Part shown: piece by piece, positions 1-10,767 of the stretch | Layout: every line of letters starts with the position of its first letter | Position numbering within the stretch: position 1 is the first letter of the stretch | NCBI GenBank assembly: GCA_949987565.1 | Contig: OX465111.1 | Coordinates: forward strand, 11,723,904 to 11,787,903 | DNA from: Luidia sarsii | Lineage: Eukaryota > Echinodermata > Asteroidea > Paxillosida > Luidiidae | Direction: 5' to 3' | DNA: 64,000 bases | Notes under the pieces: generated by a model | Told to the model about the DNA's origin: nothing | The model's database searches: none | What the model saw: the letters and a program-made list of their open reading frames with translations, nothing else | Program-made: the position numbers and the translations under genes

Positions 1-1803
1 TCCATATAGGCCCGTTGACCCAAGCGCCATGTGAGGGAGGAAACACAGCGGCCCCTAGACCTTGGCCGCCGAGTCGACCAAACGCATGTGTTCCTGTACG
101 AAGACGCGAACCTGGATTACGCGGACAGTCCCAGCGTCACAGCGACCCATCTAGATGCGCCACATGCCACGTTGGTGTTTGCGGGAGTTTTTTAAACACC
201 TTATACCGCACTATCGTGCTGAGAAAAAAATAAATGAAAAATACCCCTGGGATCGAACCACGAACCTACACGTTGGCAGGCGAGCGTCTTTCACACAAGG
301 CCACGTGTGTTACGCAACAGTTACAGACATCTTATACATGTTAGCGAACCCGATTAAAATTACGAGGCATGGCCGTTGGCGGCGGGATTTTGGATTTCGT
401 CGCGAGTAAAGGATGCAGCATACTAAAATACTTCCGTAAGCCATAACTATTAAGGGTGGCGCAGTACAATGGCATGCATGTACAACATTGTTCAAGTGAA
501 AATGTTAGTGAGGTTTGACGTGAAAATCATGTCATGTAAGTTAAATTTTACCTTCAATATTGTCGATTCTAAACTCAAGCAAAGTTTCAACCTGAAGCAA
601 CATGTACAATACGATAACTCTTCCCAGTTAAAATAATACAGCTTTAATGTCAAGTGACGCATTACACTGACACATTATTATTGAAGACCACCCGAAGCTG
701 ATGATCATTGATCAAACGGTACAAATTCGGAAATCATATAGATTGAGGGAAGCAGCAAATTGAATGGTTGACAAAAATCGTGTTCTAAACCGCAAGGGGA
801 AAACCACAACTTTACATCCATGTTACGTGGCAGCTGATAAAGTGACAGTAACGAGTTCTTTCCAAGCAGGTACCTTTAAATTCATGTCACGTGAATTGTG
901 CTCAAAGTAACAATTTCTTATGAAATAATTATAATGACCTCATAATTATTTGGACTCTTAGTTATTATTTCCAACATAATGAAGATGAAAAAATTAATAC
1001 GATTTCTATTCACTTCTCCTTTCTTAACCAAAGTTCAGAACCCTCAGTTATTCATGAGCGCAATACAGTTGTCAAAAAAGTGTATACCTATGGCTTCTTT
1101 AAAGCAACGTAACTTGACACCTGCTGATCGACGTCATTATTTCCAATTACTGCCAGGACCGTCTGTGTACGGTCTTCTAAGAATCAGGACCCAATTTAAT
1201 AGAGCGGCTTAAGCTTGAAAATCTGCTAAGCAGGAAATGTCTTCCCTGTGTAAGCAGGATTACAAACCGCACCGCGATGTGATGTCAATTGCTTTTGACT
1301 TGTATTCCACTCTTCTTTACTAAGAAGGAAACGAAAGTCAAAGTTTGTGTTGGCAAGGTGATCCTACGAACCCTGACTTAATGTGCTTTAGCAGATTTTG
1401 GCGCTTAGGCGGTTCTATGCCCCCGGTAAATACCCCCAGGATCGAACCACGAACCTACACGTTGGCAGTCGAGCGTCTTTCACGCAAGGACACTTGTGTT
1501 ACGGATATCTTACACGTTAAAAAAAAAGTAAAACAGGGTATTTACAAAAAACGCAAACAAGAGCTGTTTTTGAAAGACCGAAAAAACTAAGAAAAAAAAT
1601 GAATAGGAAAGGAAAACAAAACAGAACGAAGACAAGAGCCGTTTCGAAAGACCGAAACAGATGGACAGAAAAGGGGAGAAAACAACAAAATGTATTGAAA
1701 AAAACGAAAACAAAAGCTGTTTCGGAAGACCAAACAGCTAAAAATAAATAGAAAAAACAAGCACGAAACACTTAAAAAATCAAAGTTTGCGAGAAAAAAA
1801 GTT
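1..1803 (+). repeat. Array unit 0 (left-truncated full unit)
   Basis: It lacks about the first 118 bp of the unit because the window begins inside the GC-rich head. It has the Pol III-like cassette at 241-312 on the minus strand, the 77-codon frame at 979-1212, a second tRNA-like copy at about 1430-1504 and the long tail type with the third hairpin. Confidence 0.95.
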
Positions 1804-2161
1804 ATGCGGTGTCAGACCAAGCTTTCAGATCCCCGGGACCTCCAGGGTCGTCCGGTGTGCACGGATCTATTAGAGCTCTTAAGGCCTCGGTACCGGTCCA
1901 CCGCACGTCCTTCCCTGCCCATCCATATAGGCCCGTTGACCCAAGCGCCATGTGAGGGAGGAAACACAGCGGCCCCTAGACCTTGGCCGCCGAGTCGACC
2001 AAACGCATGTGTTCCTGTACGAAGACGCGAACCTGGATTACGCGGACAGTCCCAGCGTCACAGCGACCCATCTAGATGCGCCACATGCCACGTTGGTGTT
2101 TGCGGGAGTTTTTTAAACACCTTATACCGCACTATCGTGCTGAGAAAAAAATAAATGAAAA

Positions 2162-2233
2162 ATACCCCTGGGATCGAACCACGAACCTACACGTTGGCAG
2201 GCGAGCGTCTTTCACACAAGGCCACGTGTGTTA
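2162..2233 (-). ncRNA. tRNA-Gly-like Pol III cassette in the unit head
   Basis: Read on the minus strand this has an A-box-like TGGCCTTGTGTG, the core CTCGCCTGCCA that matches the anticodon arm of tRNA-Gly(GCC), and a perfect B box GGTTCGATCCC. TTTTT and TTTTTTT follow within about 25 bases, as a Pol III terminator would. The anticodon and acceptor stems do not pair well, so it is a decayed tRNA or SINE head rather than a working tRNA. Other copies: 241-312, 4078-4149, 5997-6068, 7912-7983, 12613-12684, 17409-17480, 19330-19401, 21245-21316, 23160-23231, and on the plus strand 25656-25727. Units 5, 6, 8 and 9 lack it. Transcription is inferred, not shown. Confidence 0.5.
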
Positions 2234-2899
2234 CGCAACAGTTACAGACATCTTATACATGTTAGCGAACCCGATTAAAATTACGAGGCATGGCCGTTGG
2301 CGGCGGGATTTTGGATTTCGTCGCGAGTAAAGGATGCAGCATACTAAAATACTTCCGTAAGCCATAACTATTAAGGGTGGCGCAGTACAATGGCATGCAT
2401 GTACAACATTGTTCAAGTGAAAATGTTAGTGAGGTTTGACGTGAAAATCATGTCATGTAAGTTAAATTTTACCTTCAATATTGTCGATTCTAAACTCAAG
2501 CAAAGTTTCAACCTGAAGCAACATGTACAATACGATAACTCTTCCCAGTTAAAATAATACAGCTTTAATGTCAAGTGACGCATTACACTGACACATTATT
2601 ATTGAAGACCACCCGAAGCTGATGATCATTGATCAAACGGTACAAATTCGGAAATCATATAGATTGAGGGAAGCAGCAAATTGAATGGTTGACAAAAATC
2701 GTGTTCTAAACCGCAAGGGGAAAACCACAACTTTACATCCATGTTACGTGGCAGCTGATAAAGTGACAGTAACGAGTTCTTTCCAAGCAGGTACCTTTAA
2801 ATTCATGTCACGTGAATTGTGCTCAAAGTAACAATTTCTTATGAAATAATTATAATGACCTCATAATTATTTGGACTCTTAGTTATTATTTCCAACATA

Positions 2900-3133
2900 A
2901 TGAAGATGAAAAAATTAATACGATTTCTATTCACTTCTCCTTTCTTAACCAAAGTTCAGAACCCTCAGTTATTCATGAGCGCAATACAGTTGTCAAAAAA
3001 GTGTATACCTATGGCTTCTTTAAAGCAACGTAACTTGACACCTGCTGATCGACGTCATTATTTCCAATTACTGCCAGGACCGTCTGTGTACGGTCTTCTA
3101 AGAATCAGGACCCAATTTAATAGAGCGGCTTAA
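2900..3133 (+). other. Invariant 77-codon frame of the unit; coding status doubtful
   Basis: A Lys/Leu-rich N-terminus (MKMKKLIRFLF) leads into a frame with no recognisable domain. It occurs at 979, 2900, 4816, 6735, 8650, 10043, 11436, 13351, 14839, 16232, 18147, 20068, 21983 and 23898. The only amino-acid change is Arg to His in units 7 and 10. The non-coding flanks are just as constant, so constancy reflects homogenisation and is not evidence of selection. In both inverted copies the frame is interrupted or cut. I do not recognise a family and treat it as chance unless a transcript is found. Confidence 0.15.
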
Positions 3134-3345
3134 GCTTGAAAATCTGCTAAGCAGGAAATGTCTTCCCTGTGTAAGCAGGATTACAAACCGCACCGCGATG
3201 TGATGTCAATTGCTTTTGACTTGTATTCCACTCTTCTTTACTAAGAAGGAAACGAAAGTCAAAGTTTGTGTTGGCAAGGTGATCCTACGAACCCTGACTT
3301 AATGTGCTTTAGCAGATTTTGGCGCTGAGGCGGTTCTATGCCCCC
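3113..3345. repeat. Imperfect ~230-bp foldback inside each unit
   Basis: The left edge ATAGAGCGGCTTAAGC...AAAATCTGCTAAGC pairs imperfectly with the right edge GCTTTAGCAGATTTTGGCGC...GGTTCTATG. Inward, GCTTTTGACTTG faces AAAGTCAAAG, and the centre is CTTCTTTACTAAGAAG near 3236-3250. It looks like an old MITE-like foldback captured in the unit. The inverted copies beyond 24472 have GCTTAAGCGGCTCTATGAAATT at the left edge, which pairs better with the right edge and is probably closer to the ancestral end. Confidence 0.6.
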
Positions 3346-3349
3346 GGTA

Positions 3350-3424
3350 AATACCCCTGGGATCGAACCACGAACCTACACGTTGGCAGTCGAGAGTCTT
3401 TCACACAAGGACACTTGTGTTACG
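3350..3424 (-). repeat. Second tRNA-like copy in each unit
   Basis: Nearly the same 70 bases as the head cassette (B box GGTTCGATCCC, core GACTGCCA, B-box-proximal GTAGGTTCGTG). Similarity extends into the adjoining CATCTTATAC / TATCTTACAC sequence, so a roughly 100-bp segment was duplicated within the ancestral unit. No T run follows in the transcribed direction (GTATTTACCGGGGG instead), so Pol III termination would not be immediate. It is present in every direct unit at the equivalent place, for example 1430-1504, 9104-9178 and 15293-15367, and in the inverted arm near 24467-24538 and 26381-26452. Confidence 0.6.
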
Positions 3425-3477
3425 GATATCTTACACGTTAAAAAAAAAGTAAAACAGGCTATTTACAAAAAAAGCAA

Positions 3478-3660
3478 ACAAGAGCTGTTTTTGAAAGACC
3501 GAAAAAACTAAGAAAAAAAATGAATAGGAAAACAAAACAGAACGAAGACAAGAGCCGTTTCGGAAGACCGAAACAGATGGACAAAAAAGGGGAGAAAAAA
3601 ACAAAATGTATTGAAAAAAACGAAAACAAAAGCTGTTTAGGAAGACCAAACAGCTAAAAA
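3478..3660 (+). repeat. A-rich tail with three direct hairpin modules
   Basis: Three modules about 75-80 bp apart each carry AGAGCYGTTT...AAGACCRAA. The middle one holds GTTTCGGAAGACCGAAAC, a perfect 7-bp stem; the third is GCTGTTTAGGAAGACCAAACAGC-like with a 7-bp stem; the first is weaker (GTTTTT/AAAAAC). The 93-bp deletion in the tails of units 4, 5 and 8 removes the third module. Everything between is A-rich. Confidence 0.7.
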
Positions 3661-3719
3661 TAAATAGAAAAAACAAGCATGAAACACGTAAAAAATCAAA
3701 GTTTGCGAGAAAAAAAGTT

Positions 3720-5640
3720 ATGCGGTGTCAGACCAAGCTTTCAGATCCCCGGGACCTCCAGGGTCGTCCCGTGTGCACGGATCTATTAGAGCTCTTAAGG
3801 CCTCGGTACCGGTCCACCGCACGTCCTTCCCTGCCCATCCATATAGGCCCGTTGACCCAAGCGCCATGTGAGGGAGGAAACACAGCGGCCCCTAGACCTT
3901 GGCCGCCGAGTCGACCAAACGCATGTGTTCCTGTACGAAGACGCGAACCTGGATTACGCGGACAGTCCCAGCGTCACAGCGACCCATCTAGATGCGCCAC
4001 ATGCCACGTTGGTGTTTGCGGGAGTTTTTTAAACACCTTATACCGCACTATCGTGCTGAGAAAAAAATAAATGAAAAATACCCCTGGGATCGAACCACGA
4101 ACCTACACGTTGGCAGGCGAGCGTCTTTCACACAAGGCCACGTGTGTTACGCAACAGTTACAGACATCTTATACATGTTAGCGAACCCGATTAAAATTAC
4201 GAGGCATGGCCGTTGGCGGCGGGATTTTGGATTTCGTCGCGAGTAAAGGATGCAGCATACTAAAATACTTCCGTAAGCCATAACTATTAAGGGTGGCGCA
4301 GTACAATGGCATGCATGTACAACATTGTTCAAGTGAAAATGTTAGTGAGGTTTGACGTGAAAATCATGTCATGTAAGTTAAATTTTACCTTCAATATTGT
4401 CGATTCTAAACTCAAGCAAAGTTTCAACCTGAAGCAACATGTACAATACGATAACTCTTCCCAGTTAAAATAATACAGCTTTAATGTCAAGTGACGCATT
4501 ACACTGACACATTATTATTGAAGACCACCCGAAGCTGATGATCATTGATCAAACGGTACAAATTCGGATATCATATAGATTGAGGGAAGCAGCAAATTGA
4601 ATGGTTGACAAAAATCGTGTTCTAAACCGCAAGGGGAAAACCACAACTTTACATCCATGTTACGTGGCAGCTGATAAAGTGACAGTAACGAGTTCTTTCC
4701 AAGCAGGTACCTTTAAATTCATGTCACGTGAATTGTGCTCAAAGTAACAATTTCTTATGAAATAATTATAATGACCTCATAATTATTTGGACTCTTAGTT
4801 ATTATTTCCAACATAATGAAGATGAAAAAATTAATACGATTTCTATTCACTTCTCCTTTCTTAACCAAAGTTCAGAACCCTCAGTTATTCATGAGCGCAA
4901 TACAGTTGTCAAAAAAGTGTATACCTATGGCTTCTTTAAAGCAACGTAACTTGACACCTGCTGATCGACGTCATTATTTCCAATTACTGCCAGGACCGTC
5001 TGTGTACGGTCTTCTAAGAATCAGGACCCAATTTAATAGAGCGGCTTAAGCTTGAAAATCTGCTAAGCAGGAAATGTCTTCCCTGTGTAAGCAGGATTAC
5101 AAACCGCACCGCGATGTGATGTCAATTGCTTTTGACTTGTATTCCACTCTTCTTTACTAAGAAGGAAACGAAAGTCAAAGTTTGTGTTGGCTAGGTGATC
5201 CTACGAACCCTGACTTAATGTGCTTTAGCAGATTTTGGCGCTTAGGCGGTTCTATGCCCCCGGTAAATACCCCCAGGATCGAACCACGAACCTACACGTT
5301 GGCAGTCGAGCGTCTTTCACGCAAGGACACTTGTGTTACGGATATCTTACACGTTAAAAACAAAGTAAAACAGGGTATTTACAAAAAACGCAAACAAGAG
5401 CTGTTTTTGAAAGACCGAAAAAACTAAGAAAAAAAATGAATAGGAAAGGAAAACAAAACAGAACGAAGACAAGAGCCGTTTCGAAAGACCGAAACAGATG
5501 GACAGAAAAGGGGAGAAAACAACAAAATGTATTGAAAAAAACGAAAACAAAAGCTGTTTCGGAAGACCAAACAGCTAAAAATAAATAGAAAAAACAAGCA
5601 CGAAACACTTAAAAAATCAAAGTTTGCGAGAAAAAAAGTT
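3720..5640 (+). repeat. Array unit 2 (full, 1921 bp)
   Basis: Complete unit with the CGGATATC body variant. It carries the five-base-longer tail type that is also seen in units 0 and 10. Confidence 0.95.
3735..3813. other. Cluster of eight six-base palindromes in the unit head
   Basis: AAGCTT (3735), CCCGGG (3748), GTGCAC (3773), GAGCTC (3789), CTTAAG (3794), AGGCCT (3798), GGTACC (3805) and ACCGGT (3808) fall within 79 bases, several overlapping. About one would be expected by chance (1 in 64 positions). GTCGAC and TCTAGA follow within the next 190 bases. The segment recurs in all full-headed units. It resembles a polylinker, but I do not recognise it as any vector. Confidence 0.75.
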
Positions 5641-7553
5641 ATGCGGTGTCAGACCAAGCTTTCAGATCCCCGGGACCTCCAGGGTCGTCCCGTGTGCACG
5701 GATCTATTAGAGCTCTTAAGGCCTCGGTACCGGTCCACCGCACGTCCTTCCCTGCCCATCCATATAGGCCCGTTGACCCAAGCGCCATGTGAGGGAGGAA
5801 ACACAGCGGCCCCTAGACCTTGGCCGCCGAGTCGACCAAACGCATGTGTTCCTGTACGAAGACGCGAACCTGGATTACGCGGACAGTCCCAGCGTCACAG
5901 CGACCCATCTAGATGCGCCACATGCCACGTTGGTGTTTGCGGGAGTTTTTTAAACACCTTATACCGCACTATCGTGCTGAGAATCTTAAATGAAAAATAC
6001 CCCTGGGATCGAACCACGAACCTACACGTTGGCAGGCGAGCGTCTTTCACACAAGGCCACGTGTGTTACGCAACAGTTACAGACATCTTATACATGTTAG
6101 CGAACCCGATTAAAATTACGAGGCATGGCCGTTGGCGGCGGGATTTTGGATTTCGTCGCGAGTAAAGGATGCAGCATACTAAAATACTTCCGTAAGCCAT
6201 AACTATTAAGGGTGGCGCAGTACAATGGCATGCATGTACAACATTGTTCAAGTGAAAATGTTAGTGAGGTTTGACGTGAAAATCATGTCATGTAAGTTAA
6301 ATTTTACCTTCAATATTGTCGATTCTAAACTCAAGCAAAGTTTCAACCTGAAGCAACATGTACAATACGATAACTCTTCCCAGTTAAAATAATACAGCTT
6401 TAATGTCAAGTGACGCATTACACTGACACATTATTATTGAAGACCACCCGAAGCTGATGATCATTGATCAAACGGTACAAATTCGGAAATCATATAGATT
6501 GAGGGAAGCAGCAAATTGAATGGTTGACAAAAATCGTGTTCTAAACCGCAAGGGGAAAACCACAACTTTACATCCATGTTACGTGGCAGCTGATAAAGTG
6601 ACAGTAACGAGTTCTTTCCAAGCAGGTACCTTTAAATTCATGTCACGTGAATTGTGCTCAAAGTAACAATTTCTTATGAAATAATTATAATGACCTCATA
6701 ATTATTTGGACTCTTAGTTATTATTTCCAACATAATGAAGATGAAAAAATTAATACGATTTCTATTCACTTCTCCTTTCTTAACCAAAGTTCAGAACCCT
6801 CAGTTATTCATGAGCGCAATACAGTTGTCAAAAAAGTGTATACCTATGGCTTCTTTAAAGCAACGTAACTTGACACCTGCTGATCGACGTCATTATTTCC
6901 AATTACTGCCAGGACCGTCTGTGTACGGTCTTCTAAGAATCAGGACCCAATTTAATAGAGCGGCTTAAGCTTGAAAATCTGCTAAGCAGGAAATGTCTTC
7001 CCTGTGTAAGCAGGATTACAAACCGCACCGCGATGTGATGTCAATTGCTTTTGACTTGTATTCCACTCTTCTTTACTAAGAAGGAAACGAAAGTCAAAGT
7101 TTGTGTTGGCAAGGTGATCCTACGAACCCTGACTTAATGTGCTTTAGCAGATTTTGGCGCTTAGGCGGTTCTATGCCCCCGGTAAATACCCCTGGGATCG
7201 AACCACGAACCTACACGTTGGCAGTCGAGAGTCTTTCACACAAGGACACTTGTGTTACGGATATCTTACACGTTAAAAAAAAGTAAAACAGGCTATTTAC
7301 AAAAAAAGCAAACAAGAGCTGTTTTTGAAAGACCGAAAAAACTAAGAAAAAAAATGAATAGGAAAACAAAACAGAACGAAGACAAGAGCCGTTTCGGAAG
7401 ACCGAAACAGATGGACAAAAAAGGGGAGAAAAAAACAAAATGTATTGAAAAAAACGAAAACAAAAGCTGTTTAGGAAGACCAAACAGTTAAAAATAAATA
7501 GAAAAAACAAGCATGAAACACGTAAAAAATCAAAGTTTGCGAGAAAAAAAGTT
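5641..7553 (+). repeat. Array unit 3 (full, 1913 bp; A-run variant)
   Basis: Complete unit. The A7 run that precedes the first tRNA-like cassette in other units is replaced by a shorter AATCTTA sequence. This removes a stop codon and merges two head frames into one 174-codon frame (5641-6165). It also removes the T7 run downstream of the antisense tRNA-like cassette while leaving its T5 run intact. Confidence 0.95.
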
Positions 7554-9373
7554 ATGCGGTGTCAGACCAAGCTTTCAGATCCCCGGGACCTCCAGGGTCG
7601 TCCCGTGTGCACGGATCTATTAGAGCTCTTAAGGCCTCGGTACCGGTCCACCGCACGTCCTTCCCTGCCCATCCATATAGGCCCGTTGACCCAAGCGCCA
7701 TGTGAGGGAGGAAACACAGCGGCCCCTAGACCTTGGCCGCCGAGTCGACCAAACGCATGTGTTCCTGTACGAAGACGCGAACCTGGATTACGCGGACAGT
7801 CCCAGCGTCACAGCGACCCATCTAGATGCGCCACATGCCACGTTGGTGTTTGCGGGAGTTTTTTAAACACCTTATACCGCACTATCGTGCTGAGAAAAAA
7901 ATAAATGAAAAATACCCCTGGGATCGAACCACGAACCTACACGTTGGCAGGCGAGCGTCTTTCACACAAGGCCACGTGTGTTACGCAACAGTTACAGACA
8001 TCTTATACATGTTAGCGAACCCGATTAAAATTACGAGGCATGGCCGTTGGCGGCGGGATTTTGGATTTCGTCGCGAGTAAAGGATGCAGCATACTAAAAT
8101 ACTTCCGTAAGCCATAACTATTAAGGGTGGCGCAGTACAATGGCATGCATGTACAACATTGTTCAAGTGAAAATGTTAGTGAGGTTTGACGTGAAAATCA
8201 TGTCATGTAAGTTAAATTTTACCTTCAATATTGTCGATTCTAAACTCAAGCAAAGTTTCAACCTGAAGCAACATGTACAATACGATAACTCTTCCCAGTT
8301 AAAATAATACAGCTTTAATGTCAAGTGACGCATTACACTGACACATTATTATTGAAGACCACCCGAAGCTGATGATCATTGATCAAACGGTACAAATTCG
8401 GATATCATATAGATTGAGGGAAGCAGCAAATTGAATGGTTGACAAAAATCGTGTTCTAAACCGCAAGGGGAAAACCACAACTTTACATCCATGTTACGTG
8501 GCAGCTGATAAAGTGACAGTAACGAGTTCTTTCCAAGCAGGTACCTTTAAATTCATGTCACGTGAATTGTGCTCAAAGTAACAATTTCTTATGAAATAAT
8601 TATAATGACCTCATAATTATTTGGACTCTTAGTTATTATTTCCAACATAATGAAGATGAAAAAATTAATACGATTTCTATTCACTTCTCCTTTCTTAACC
8701 AAAGTTCAGAACCCTCAGTTATTCATGAGCGCAATACAGTTGTCAAAAAAGTGTATACCTATGGCTTCTTTAAAGCAACGTAACTTGACACCTGCTGATC
8801 GACGTCATTATTTCCAATTACTGCCAGGACCGTCTGTGTACGGTCTTCTAAGAATCAGGACCCAATTTAATAGAGCGGCTTAAGCTTGAAAATCTGCTAA
8901 GCAGGAAATGTCTTCCCTGTGTAAGCAGGATTACAAACCGCACCGCGATGTGATGTCAATTGCTTTTGACTTGTATTCCACTCTTCTTTACTAAGAAGGA
9001 AACGAAAGTCAAAGTTTGGGTTGGCAAGGTGATCCTACGAACCCTGACTTAATGTGCTTCAGCAGATTTTGGCGCTTAGGCGGTTCTATGCCCCCGGTAA
9101 ATACCCCCGGGATCGAACCACGAACCTACACGTTGGCAGTCGAGCGTCTTTCACACAAGGACACTTGTGTTACGGATATCTTACACGTTAAAAAAAAAGT
9201 AAAACAGGATATTTCCAAAAAAAGCAAACAAGAGCTGTTTTTGAAAGACCAAAAAAACTAAGAAAAAAAATGAATAGAAAAACAAAACAGAACGAAGACA
9301 AGAGCCGTTTCGGAAGACCGAAACAGATGGACAAAAAAGGGGAGAAAAAAACAAAGTTTGCGAGAAAAAAAGT
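7554..9373 (+). repeat. Array unit 4 (full head, short tail, 1820 bp)
   Basis: The head is complete but the tail lacks the 93-bp block with the third hairpin. The join is at CAAA, a four-base word found at both deletion edges in full units. Confidence 0.95.
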
Positions 9374-10767
9374 TATGCGGTGTCAGACATACATCTTATA
9401 CATGTTAGCGAACCCGATTAAAATTACGAGGCATGGCCGTTGGCGGCGGGATTTTGGATTTCGTCGCGAGTAAAGGATGCAGCATACTAAAATACTTCCG
9501 TAAGCCATAACTATTAAGGGTGGCGCAGTACAATGGCATGCATGTACAACATTGTTCAAGTGAAAATGTTAGTGAGGTTTGACGTGAAAATCATGTCATG
9601 TAAGTTAAATTTTACCTTCAATATTGTCGATTCTAAACTCAAGCAAAGTTTCAACCTGAAGCAACATGTACAATACGATAACTCTTCCCAGTTAAAATAA
9701 TACAGCTTTAATGTCAAGTGACGCATTACACTGACACATTATTATTGAAGACCACCCGAAGCTGATGATCATTGATCAAACGGTACAAATTCGGATATCA
9801 TATAGATTGAGGGAAGCAGCAAATTGAATGGTTGACAAAAATCGTGTTCTAAACCGCAAGGGGAAAACCACAACTTTACATCCATGTTACGTGGCAGCTG
9901 ATAAAGTGACAGTAACGAGTTCTTTCCAAGCAGGTACCTTTAAATTCATGTCACGTGAATTGTGCTCAAAGTAACAATTTCTTATGAAATAATTATAATG
10001 ACCTCATAATTATTTGGACTCTTAGTTATTATTTCCAACATAATGAAGATGAAAAAATTAATACGATTTCTATTCACTTCTCCTTTCTTAACCAAAGTTC
10101 AGAACCCTCAGTTATTCATGAGCGCAATACAGTTGTCAAAAAAGTGTATACCTATGGCTTCTTTAAAGCAACGTAACTTGACACCTGCTGATCGACGTCA
10201 TTATTTCCAATTACTGCCAGGACCGTCTGTGTACGGTCTTCTAAGAATCAGGACCCAATTTAATAGAGCGGCTTAAGCTTGAAAATCTGCTAAGCAGGAA
10301 ATGTCTTCCCTGTGTAAGCAGGATTACAAACCGCACCGCGATGTGATGTCAATTGCTTTTGACTTGTATTCCACTCTTCTTTACTAAGAAGGAAACGAAA
10401 GTCAAAGTTTGGGTTGGCAAGGTGATCCTACGAACCCTGACTTAATGTGCTTTAGCAGATTTTGGCGCTTAGGCGGTTCTATGCCCCCGGTAAATACCCC
10501 CGGGATCGAACCACGAACCTACACGTTGGCAGTCGAGCGTCTTTCACACAAGGACACTTGTGTTACGGATATCTTACACGTTAAAAAAAAAGTAAAACAG
10601 GCTATTTCCAAAAAAAGCAAACAAGAGCTGTTTTTGAAAGACCAAAAAAACTAAGAAAAAAAATGAATAGGAAAACAAAACAGAACGAAGACAAGAGCCG
10701 TTTCGGAAGACCGAAACAGATGGACAAAAAAGGGGAGAAAAAAACAAAGTTTGCGAGAAAAAAAGTT
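9374..10767 (+). repeat. Array unit 5 (no head, short tail, 1394 bp)
   Basis: Both the 429-bp head block (palindrome-rich segment plus first tRNA-like cassette) and the 93-bp tail block are missing. After GTGTCAGAC the sequence jumps to ATACATCTTATAC, which in full units lies after the cassette. First member of the three-unit higher-order cassette. Confidence 0.95.

Larger units (their letters stand above)
1804..3719 (+). repeat. Array unit 1 (full, 1916 bp)
   Basis: Complete head, body and long tail. Used here as the reference unit: GC-rich head 1804-2145, first tRNA-like cassette 2162-2233, AT-rich body 2235-2899, 77-codon frame 2900-3133, foldback 3113-3345, second tRNA-like copy 3350-3424, and A-rich hairpin tail 3430-3719. 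The base three before TCATATAG in the body is A (CGGAAATC variant). Confidence 0.95.

Noticed and set aside
2162..2233. Functional tRNA-Gly gene
   Set aside because: Anticodon stem and acceptor stem do not pair. Only the promoter boxes and loop core are retained.
1804..2330. 116- and 84-codon head frames as genes
   Set aside because: They overlap each other and the antisense tRNA-like cassette, and are absent from four units. A single change at the A run fuses them, so they look incidental.
2900..3133. 77-codon frame as a conserved gene family of fourteen copies
   Set aside because: The non-coding parts of the unit are equally constant, so conservation is array homogenisation. No domain, and the frame is broken in the inverted copies.
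3735..3813. Cloning-vector polylinker contamination
   Set aside because: I do not recognise the site order, and it recurs in register in many units with natural flanks. Kept as an open question in the findings.
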